This document shows, piece after piece, positions 50,062-58,100 of a stretch of DNA of 64,000 nucleotides (the first letter of the stretch is position 1; the number at the start of each line of letters is the position of its first letter). The stretch lies in NCBI RefSeq assembly GCF_020829625.1, contig NZ_JAIVFX010000004.1, positions 1-64,000 of the forward strand, written 5' to 3'. The notes under the pieces were generated by a model that worked only from the letters and a program-made list of their open reading frames with translations, ran no database searches and was not told the origin of the DNA. Origin of the DNA: Nostoc sp. XA010 (GTDB taxonomy: Bacteria > Cyanobacteriota > Cyanobacteriia > Cyanobacteriales > Nostocaceae). The position numbers and the translations under genes are program-made.

Positions 50062-50535
50062 TCAATTATGATTTTTCCACATGGGAGCTTGGATAATTGT
50101 TATGGCATCCAAATTAAAAATCATATCTTCAGAATCATTAATAAAATATCCCTGTAAAAAAGGTGAGATTTTAGGATAAAATAATTCGCTAGTTGGGGGT
50201 TTCATTCGCTGAGTATCTAGCCATTCAATATCTATCAGTTTTCGCACCAATAGCCCCAAATACTTACCCTTATTTTCGAGAACAATCGCCATCATTTTTG
50301 AAAGTAAATTTGCTCCTTGCGAAATTGGAGGATAACCTAACATTGCCTCTAAATCTACTAGCCAAAGCATCTCACCGCGCCAGTTATAGATACCCAAGAC
50401 GCTACTAGGCATTTGAGGAACGCCACATATTTCTGGTAATGATATTTGCAACACTTCTGTGATGTGTTGTAACGAAATTATCGCTGTATCCCTTACTCCC
50501 AAATTAAAACTTAAGAACTTTTCCTTAGTTTCCAA
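50062..50535 (-). CDS. pixI: CheW-like coupling protein (PixI/PtxC)
   Basis: The 157-residue protein is a single CheW domain linking the PixJ receptor to the PixL kinase. It shows FLSFNLGVRDTAIISLQHIT at the start, GVPQMPSSVLGIYNWRGEML (the conserved N-W-RG motif) and VRKLIDIEWLDTQ. It lies between the MCP gene and the CheY gene on the same strand, the order of the Synechocystis pix operon. Confidence 0.9.
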   Translation of the reverse strand: METKEKFLSFNLGVRDTAIISLQHITEVLQISLPEICGVPQMPSSVLGIYNWRGEMLWLVDLEAMLGYPPISQGANLLSKMMAIVLENKGKYLGLLVRKLIDIEWLDTQRMKPPTSELFYPKISPFLQGYFINDSEDMIFNLDAITIIQAPMWKNHN

Positions 50536-50658
50536 AATTATTTTCCTTTGTGCTTGATTATTGATCTTTAGCCACTATTTGCAGTATTATTTTCTTTTGT
50601 AGAGGTTCTAAATTAGAAATATAGACTTCTAGTTATTTGTGGATTTATCAAAGTTTTG

Positions 50659-51021
50659 CTAGCTAATTAATCGTTTTAAAACTACCGCTAGTTCTTCTCG
50701 GTCAATCGGTTTTGATAAATAACCATCAGCGCCCAACATATTACCCCAAATTTTATCTACATCACTATTTTTTGTTGAGCAAAAAACCACAGGTATTTTG
50801 CTAGTAGTGGGATTGTTTTTCAATTCTCGGCAAATTTCAAAGCCACTTTTACCTGGTAAAATTACGTCGAGAAATATTAGGTCTGGCTTATTTTTATCTA
50901 TTTTGTCTTGAGCTTCTTCACTGCTTGTGGCACTAATCACAGAATAACCTGCCTGTTGCAAGTAACGACTGATTATTTCCATATCTGTTAAGCCATCTTC
51001 AACAACTAAAACAGTATTCAT
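50659..51021 (-). CDS. pixH: CheY-like response regulator (PixH/PtxB)
   Basis: The 120-residue single receiver domain contains the acidic pair in VLVVEDGLTDME, phospho-acceptor Asp in PDLIFLDVILPGKSGFE, a Thr/Ser switch position in IPVVFCSTKNSD and Lys in GYLSKPIDREEL. It is the diffusible partner of PixL and is thought to act on the pilus motors with PixG. Length is standard for stand-alone CheY. Confidence 0.92.
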   Translation of the reverse strand: MNTVLVVEDGLTDMEIISRYLQQAGYSVISATSSEEAQDKIDKNKPDLIFLDVILPGKSGFEICRELKNNPTTSKIPVVFCSTKNSDVDKIWGNMLGADGYLSKPIDREELAVVLKRLIS

Positions 51022-51613
51022 GGTAATTACCCGTTAAAATTTTAAGGATGTAAACAAATTAGAGATACAAATCCTAAATGATGCGTGGACAAAGACAATC
51101 GGTTAGGGACTAGAGACTAGCCCCTAACCGATTGTCAGAAAGAATATTTCACAAATCAAATAGGACTGCTATAAATACAAAAGTTTGTATTTGTTTAATT
51201 TTGATTCAATCTTTATATATTAACCTCCGAAGAAGTACGTAATGAACATAACTTAATATAGGACTCATATTTGATTTTTGAACAAAACTCAGTAAACCTT
51301 TATTCCTTCTTCCCAGTCCCCAGTCCCTTACCTCTACGAGTGATTCAGAAATCAAATCGGATTGCTATATATGTTTTATTCAATTTGGTACAAAAAAATT
51401 AGGTGGGTTTAAGACCGCCACCTACTTGCATCTTATGAATTTCGACTTATTATTTATCACCTCAGTAATTTTATGTTTACTGAGGTGGAATTTACTGATT
51501 GTAAATATTTTTTTATGGCTATTGTTAAGCAATAGGCTTATGCTGAGGGATGAAATTATAAAGGTAATCAGATTAGTTTATGATTAATCATCAAGAAAAA
51601 TTATTAATTCTCC
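51022..51613. other. Gap between pixG and pixH
   Basis: No gene. It contains the 15-bp stem at 51094-51136 and two copies of an AAATCAAATAGGACTGCTAT-like sequence (51154 and 51352; another variant at 53102). A secondary promoter for pixHIJL could lie here. Confidence 0.5.
51094..51136. repeat. Perfect 15-bp stem with a 13-base loop between pixG and pixH
   Basis: GACAATCGGTTAGGG at 51094-51108 pairs with 51122-51136. No T-run follows on either strand, so an intergenic RNA hairpin that adjusts expression of pixG relative to pixHIJL is more likely than a strong terminator. Confidence 0.75.
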
Positions 51614-52816
51614 CTACTTATAAACTCCTGCATTAGCTTGACTCTTGTCGATGGATACACTCGGCGCAGGTAAATATTTACGTATTATACTCATTACCTT
51701 GTCAGGTACTACAGGTTTAGTGATAAAATCTGTAGAACCGACTACCTTAGCACGAACTCTATCTAAAAGACCATCACTACCTGTTAATATAATTACTGGT
51801 GTATTGGCGAAGGCAGATATTCGGCGCAACTGAGTACAAATTTCATAACCACTGGCGACTGGCATAATCAAATCCAAGAAAATTAGGTCTGGTTTATTCT
51901 GAATGAGGATTGGGAGAGCTTGTACAGCATCTTGAATTTTGATAAACCTTAGTCCATTGGAAGTGATAATATCCTCTAGCATTTTACAGACCTGAGGGCT
52001 ATCATCTACGCAGGCTATTAGTGGAGCAATTGATTTCTTTGGTTGTGCGGTGATAGGGTTATTGTTGCCCTCCATGACTACTAAGGGCATGTCAGGTATT
52101 TCCACTAATTCGATGATTCCTTTAAGAATATAGGGAAGCAATGAACGGGTGAGTGGCAGTACACTTTGCTTCATTTTCACGGCTAAATCTCGCAGAGTTA
52201 ATTTACCGTTGATTAAATTTACAAAGTTTTTGTAGACAGATGGACTTACCATCTGCTGAAGTTGTTCTGGTCGGCGTAGAACTGGTGCTAAGTCAGGAGA
52301 AAAATTTGCTAAACCTGCTGCTGACCAAACTTTCCACGAGTCTTGCATGTGTTTTACAGACATTTCTGCACTCGTGAAGCTTATTGGTGCTTCTAAAATA
52401 ACTTCTTGGCTGCGACTGCAATTTATAGAAGCAAAATTTCCTTGCATAGCTAGGTCAAATAATAATTCTGCTATAGTGTTTTCGGCAATAGACTGAATCT
52501 GTTCTCTCTGAATTTTTTGTTTTTTATGAAAGATTTCTAGAATGCGATAATCCCAGTAATCTATTGCTACGTCTTGCAAACGTAACTGCAATTTATCAAC
52601 ATCAATCTGGGGGCAATTTTGAGCCATCTGTCTACGCCAACGGCGGAAGGGATGAGTTCCACCTGTTGCCCAAACTATCCGCCCCAGTCGATAATAAAAA
52701 ATCCATTGGCTGCCTTTAGAACTTTTAATATTTAATTTGCCATTGTATTGCAGTTGAGTACAAGTTTTAAATTCATTAACTAGGTTATTTGAAAGAATAA
52801 GTTCCGAGTGGGTCAT
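51614..52816 (-). CDS. pixG: PATAN-domain response regulator (PixG/PtxA, PatA-like)
   Basis: The 400-residue protein has the N-terminal PATAN region of PatA-family regulators (WIFYYRLGRIVWATGGTHPF then RRWRRQMAQNCPQID) and a C-terminal receiver. In the receiver, IACVDDSPQVCKMLEDI carries the acidic pair, PDLIFLDLIMPVASGYE the phospho-Asp and ITKPVVPDKV the Lys. In phototaxis operons PixG is the output regulator acting at the type IV pilus machinery. It is the first gene of the operon, 590 bases ahead of pixH. Confidence 0.9.
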   Translation of the reverse strand: MTHSELILSNNLVNEFKTCTQLQYNGKLNIKSSKGSQWIFYYRLGRIVWATGGTHPFRRWRRQMAQNCPQIDVDKLQLRLQDVAIDYWDYRILEIFHKKQKIQREQIQSIAENTIAELLFDLAMQGNFASINCSRSQEVILEAPISFTSAEMSVKHMQDSWKVWSAAGLANFSPDLAPVLRRPEQLQQMVSPSVYKNFVNLINGKLTLRDLAVKMKQSVLPLTRSLLPYILKGIIELVEIPDMPLVVMEGNNNPITAQPKKSIAPLIACVDDSPQVCKMLEDIITSNGLRFIKIQDAVQALPILIQNKPDLIFLDLIMPVASGYEICTQLRRISAFANTPVIILTGSDGLLDRVRAKVVGSTDFITKPVVPDKVMSIIRKYLPAPSVSIDKSQANAGVYK

Positions 52817-53466
52817 ACTTTGTTCCTTGTATTAAAAAGCCAGCTATTGAAAAACCCACACTAGTACCGCAAGTCAAAAGTCAAAAGGCTTTAATTTTTT
52901 GTGCTTTCTGGCTGTTGGGAATGGTAGGTTTATTTCCACCGACCTATACTAGCTGTATAGTGGTCAGCAAATAGGTCAATAAGTGCGAATACATTAGTCT
53001 AAACCAAGTTTATTAAAATCAAGGAATATAGGATAATAGCAAAAATATTACTAGTAAAAAAGTCATATAGCCCAGAATTGATTATCGGCAAATTTTATGA
53101 CTCAAATAGGTTGCTATAGCCCACATCATTAAGAAAAATGCATTCAATATTTATATATTTAATTTTAATAATTTCCATACAGAATTATATCCGTATAATT
53201 TCTGAATTTTTGTTTAAAAAAATTGTCAGTCTCTTTCTATATTTCATTTATTTATATTGGCAATGTATCTTATAAAGTATTTATTCTTATTTACATTCAT
53301 TAATATTTATTACTTGTAGAGAGACGCGAAATTGAACTGGGCAACTCTTCTCTGCGAGAGGCTGCGCCAAGGAGAGGCTACGCCAACGCTAATGCGTCTT
53401 TCTACATACTTGAAATTACCACTAATAATCTTTAAGTGTATCAAGTATTTATTTAGGAGAACTTAT
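52817..53466. other. 650-base leader region of the phototaxis operon
   Basis: AT-rich with no gene. The promoter of pixG is expected near 52850-53100. At about 53349-53385 is a dispersed repeat, GAGAGGCTGCGCCAAGGAGA, of the type seen near rnhA. Confidence 0.5.
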
Positions 53467-54393
53467 TTAAGGTTTGTTGTGGTTTTGATAGCTGATAACA
53501 GCTGCCCTAAGATTACTTTGGTGTTCTGAAAGAAGCTGATCGCCTTCGTCTTTTTCTAAACCAGTCCAGTGCATTAATAGCGCTAGCTTAACCCATTTAC
53601 CACTGCGTTCTAATAAAAAACCAGCTGCTTCCCGACTTAAACCTGTGAGGTCTTGCAAAATTCGCAAAGCGCGATCGCGTAACTTTTGATTTGTTACCGC
53701 TACATCTACCATGCGATTACCGTAAACTTTGCCTAGTTTGACCATCACCCCAGTGGAAAGGATATTTAAAGCTAACTTCGTGACTGTACCAGCTTTCAGG
53801 CGAGTTGAGCCAGCAATTATTTCTGGCCCTGTTAATAGGCGAATGTCAATATCGGCATCAAAGCTAACTTGTTCTGCGGGAACACAAGCAATAAAAATAG
53901 TCTTGGCTCCTCGCACACGAGCAGCATGAAGCGCACCGTGGACATAAGGCGTTGTCCCACCTGCGGTAATGCCAACTACGACATCTAGCTGGGTAATCTG
54001 TCGCCCTGCGATCGCAGCCTCTCCATCTTCGATGCTGTCTTCTAAATCCTCCGAACTGCGTACCAGTGCGCCAGCACCACCAGCAATAATCCCCTGTACC
54101 AACTCTGGTGGCGTACAAAAAGTAGGTGGACACTCAGCAGCATCTAACACTCCTAACCTGCCACTTGTGCCCGCACCAATATAAAATAGGCGTCCTCCGT
54201 GGCGCAAACGCTCTGCGGCGCTATCAATTGCTTGTGCTAACTGAATTTTCGCCGCCGCAACTGCCTCGATTGCCTTTTGGTCTTCGCTATTAAACAACTC
54301 CACCAATTCCAGAGAACTGAGCTGGTCTAAGTTAAGACTGTTAGGATTTACCAGCTCAGTTAAAAGATGCCCACGTTCCTGTAAGTTTGTCAT
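53467..54393 (-). CDS. murQ: N-acetylmuramic acid 6-phosphate etherase
   Basis: The 308-residue SIS-domain enzyme converts MurNAc 6-phosphate to GlcNAc 6-phosphate and D-lactate during cell-wall recycling. FYIGAGTSGRLGVLDAAECP carries the family signature and catalytic Glu. GIIAGGAGALVRSSEDLEDS, VVGITAGGTTPYVHGAL and GSTRLKAGTVTKLALNIL contribute to the phosphosugar site. N-terminal TELVNPNSLNLDQLSSLELV is typical. Length is normal, and the gene stands alone between repeat-rich spacers. Confidence 0.95.
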   Translation of the reverse strand: MTNLQERGHLLTELVNPNSLNLDQLSSLELVELFNSEDQKAIEAVAAAKIQLAQAIDSAAERLRHGGRLFYIGAGTSGRLGVLDAAECPPTFCTPPELVQGIIAGGAGALVRSSEDLEDSIEDGEAAIAGRQITQLDVVVGITAGGTTPYVHGALHAARVRGAKTIFIACVPAEQVSFDADIDIRLLTGPEIIAGSTRLKAGTVTKLALNILSTGVMVKLGKVYGNRMVDVAVTNQKLRDRALRILQDLTGLSREAAGFLLERSGKWVKLALLMHWTGLEKDEGDQLLSEHQSNLRAAVISYQNHNKP

Positions 54394-54395
54394 TT

Positions 54396-54502
54396 GTCCT
54401 TTGTCCTTTGTCCGTTGTCACGTTGTCACGTTGTCCGTTGTCATTAGTCACTTAGCGACCAATGACCAATGACCAATGACCAATGACCAATGACTAATGA
54501 CT
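54396..54502. repeat. Heptamer repeats in inverted halves (TTTGTCC ... AATGACC)
   Basis: TTGTCCT/CGTTGTCA units (54393-54447) are followed by five or six AATGACC units (54459-54500). They separate murQ from the DUF3110 gene and can pair with each other. Confidence 0.85.
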
Positions 54503-54504
54503 AA

Positions 54505-54933
54505 TTACAACAATCCTTCCAATTTGCGACGCATCTTCTCTAGTTCAGAATCAGACAATTCTGGTTCTTCTAGTGGCTGTTGATTGAGAGGGAAGGGATC
54601 TTCAACAGTATCCTCCTTCTGGGCATCTTCTTGCCAGTCGGTTTTTTCGACGTTAAGTTCTGGGGGAGTTACAACTAAATTGCTGTTTTCTGGGATGATT
54701 TCCCATTCATATCCAGCACTTTCGCAAAATTCCTTGATTTCCTCAGCATCGATTGGCTCTGGGGTAGGTGCGGGAAAGTCCTGAGCTTCTAACATCAGGG
54801 CAAAGCGGGTGGCGTCGTCTTCTGACTCGAACATCAGAATTTTATTGCGATCGCCTTCCCGAATGGTATGAATTCCCTCATTTTCCGTTCGAGCATTAAA
54901 AATTAACACAAAAACACGCATTGGTGTAATCAT
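54505..54933 (-). CDS. DUF3110-domain protein
   Basis: The 142-residue protein has the cyanobacterial/plastid DUF3110 domain at residues 5-80 (MRVFVLIFNARTENEGIHTI; ILMFESEDDATRFALMLEAQ; EIKEFCESAGYEWEII), then an acidic tail ending SDSELEKMRRKLEGLL. Function unknown. Two starts are possible: the ATG at 54933 or MRVFVL at 54921; neither has a clear binding site. Confidence 0.85.
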   Translation of the reverse strand: MITPMRVFVLIFNARTENEGIHTIREGDRNKILMFESEDDATRFALMLEAQDFPAPTPEPIDAEEIKEFCESAGYEWEIIPENSNLVVTPPELNVEKTDWQEDAQKEDTVEDPFPLNQQPLEEPELSDSELEKMRRKLEGLL

Positions 54934-55198
54934 CTGTCTTTTTTAAGGTCTATCCATATTAAAGTTCTACGTTGTGCCTCAGCGAAAGTCACAGGAACAA
55001 TTTTCACTTTATTCAGATCAGATTTACCTGAAAACGCCAATATTATGAAGCATAAGTATTGGATTAAGCAAATACCGTAACTTAACCAATGAGGTCTTGG
55101 GTTTGGTTGGCGTATCCTGGAAATGGCATACTGAATCAGCGTGTCAGTTAATGCTTGTGTGTGCCAGCGACATCTGGCAATTAATACTGTGAAAGCAA

Positions 55199-58100
55199 AT
55201 GACTAAATCTCCCAATCAAGATATTCTCGCCCCGTGCCCTATCCGCAAGCGTCTATGGTTGCTGGTGTTGAGTCGGGGTAGCATTGCTTTGGGCGGACTT
55301 TTGCTGTTAGGAGTTATTGTCGGTATTTATCGGTTGTGGACTTTTGTCCAAACAGAGTTAACGCCGTTGGCACAACAAAGTCTTACTACTACACTCAACC
55401 GTCCGGTAAAACTGGGAAAAGTCACACAATTTTCGTTAACGGGAGTGCAATTTGGGGCTTCAGCTATCCCAGCGACATCCACAGATCCAGATCGGGCCGT
55501 AATTGAAGCTGTAGAGGTAGGTTTTGACCCTTTACAACTAATCTTTAACCGCCACCTAAAGCTAGATGTTACCTTAGTCAACCCAGATATTTACATTGAA
55601 CAGGATAAAGAAGGGCGCTGGGTTTCCACTAATATAGCGCCGTCGCGTGAAGGCACCGCGATTAAAACCGATTTGGACAACCTGCGGTTTCGCAATGCCA
55701 AGCTGGCCTTGATGCCGCAGAAGAGGGCAGGGGGAGCAGGGGAAGAAGCAGGGGAGCAGGGAGCAGGGAGCAGGGGAGAAAAGTTTTCCCCTGTGCCCCC
55801 CTTACCCCGCCCCTCTGCCTCATCTCCTTTATCTCCTGTGGGATTTTCTCAAATCAACGGTTCTGCACAACTTTTAGCAAATAACCAGTTGATCAGGTTT
55901 GATGTGGGGGGTCAAGCAGACAGTGGTGGTAGTATTTCTATTCAGGGAGAGACGCGTTCTAGGGTGCTAGCAGGGAACTTTCAAGTGCGATCGCAAGACT
56001 TCCTGGCTGCGGATATTTATCGGTTAATTAAGTTACCAGTGAGCTTACAGGCGGGTCGAGCCAATGGCGACTTGTTAGTTAGGTTAACACCAGGACAACG
56101 GACTTTATTGTATGGCAATGCTACTGTGCAAGGCGTAACAGTTCAAATACCTAAAGTCCCGCAACTGTTGAGCAATAGCCAAGGAAATCTTCGCTTCCAG
56201 GGAACGGAGTTGCAGTTAAACAATGTTACTAGTAATTACGGCAAAATTCCCGTAGTGGCTACGGGAATCATCGACACTCAAACGGGCTTTAAGTTGGCAG
56301 GGCGGGTAAATGCGGTGAGTTTGGCTAATGCCCAAGAGACTCTCAAGGTAAAACTACCTGTGCCGATCGCTGGACAAGTAAAAGCTGATTTGCAGATAAC
56401 TGGATCAACTAAAGAGCCAATTCTCTCAGGTACAGTTACCACTATTCAAACTGCTCGGATTGACAAAGTTGATTTTAATAGCATCAGTAGTAAGTTTGAA
56501 CTTGCTACTAGTTCCTCTTTAATTACCCTAAAAGATATTCAAGGTAAAGCTAAAGTTGGTGGTGACATCACGGGCGCTGGTACAATTCAACTCGGTAAAA
56601 ATCCGCGACTGGATATAAATTTCGCTGCCAAGAATGTTCCAGGGGATGCGATCGCAAAAGCTTATGAAATAACACCCAACTTTCAAATCGGCAATGTCTC
56701 AGGTACTGCCCAACTAACTGGCCCTCCCACAAATGCCCAAACTGCGGTACAATACCAAGCTCCTAACGGGACTTACCCCGGAACAGGTGAAGTAGCAATC
56801 GCTCCAAATCGCAATGTCTCTTTCCGCAATGTAGCTCTGAATGTAAGTGGTGGTACAGTCCGGGCAACTGGTAGTTACGCTAATGAGCGTTGGCAAGCTG
56901 TGGCTGTTGCCTCTGGGGTAAAATTGGAACCCTTTGTAGACAAAAGTCAACTGCAAAATGTCTCTTTGGGGGAAGCACAGTTTAATGGTCGTCTCATTCT
57001 CTCAGGCAGCACAGCACCATTTAAAATTGCCACGATTCGCACTGATGGTGGAGGAGTTCAAATTGGTGGCGGCACAGTTGCAGTTTCTAATATCCAACTA
57101 CAAGACCAAAGCTTCTCTGCTCAACTCGTAGCTAATAGTGTACGGTTGGGACAAATATTAAAACAGTCTCCCCCAGCTTTAAATAACCCATTGGCGGGTA
57201 CGTTCCAAATCGCAGGCAACAGAGATAATTTCAGCCTGAAAACCCTCCGTGGCAGTGGTGAAGGTCGCCTTGCTATTGGCGGTGGTACGGTTACAGCCTC
57301 TAATATTCAAGTGGCTAATGGTTTATATCAGGCGCAAGTTCAAGCAAATAATGTTCCTGTGCAGCAGTTGGCAACAGTACCAAAGCAGTTCCAGGGAGCT
57401 TTAACTGGTCAGTTCAACGTCGCGGGTTCTGTTGATTCTTTTAAGCTGCAAACTATTCAAGCCAACGGTCAAGCGCGGGTAAATGTTGCGCGTGGGATTA
57501 TTACAGCCTCTAATATTCAGTTGGCTAATGGTGTATATCAGGCGCAAGTTCAAGCAAATAATGTCCCGTTGCAGCAGCTAGCAGCAGTACCACCGCAGTT
57601 GAGAGGGACGTTAACTGGTCAAGCAAACGTGGCGGGTTCTGTTGAGTCGTTCCAACCGCAAACTATCCAAGCTAGTGGTCAGGGACGGGTGAATCTTGCA
57701 GGTGGAATGATCGCAGCTTCTAATATCCAGTTGGCTAATGGGCGCTATCAAGCTGTAGTTAATGCTTCGGGTGTGGAATTAAATCGGTTAAATGATCAAT
57801 TGCGGGGTCAGTTTGGCGGTCAGTTGCAATTAGCTGGCAAGTTTGGATCATCCAAATTAGCTGATGTACGTGCTGCTGGACAGGTGCAATTATCCCAAGG
57901 TATCCCTGGTCTTGAGCGACCCTTGAGTGCTGCGATCGCTTGGAGTGGTGAAAGGCTGACCATTGAACGAGCAACTGCTCCCGGTTTAAGTGTTACTGGT
58001 AACATATTAGCCAATGCAAGAAAGGCAGGTATACCGGAAATTACTGCTCTAAATCTCAACGTCCAAGCCCAGAATTACAACTTAAAACAGTTACCAATCA

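Noticed and set aside
54396..54502. Possible CRISPR or origin iterons
   Set aside because: Contiguous heptamers in inverted halves with no dnaA or replication gene nearby; this matches the general Nostoc repeat type.
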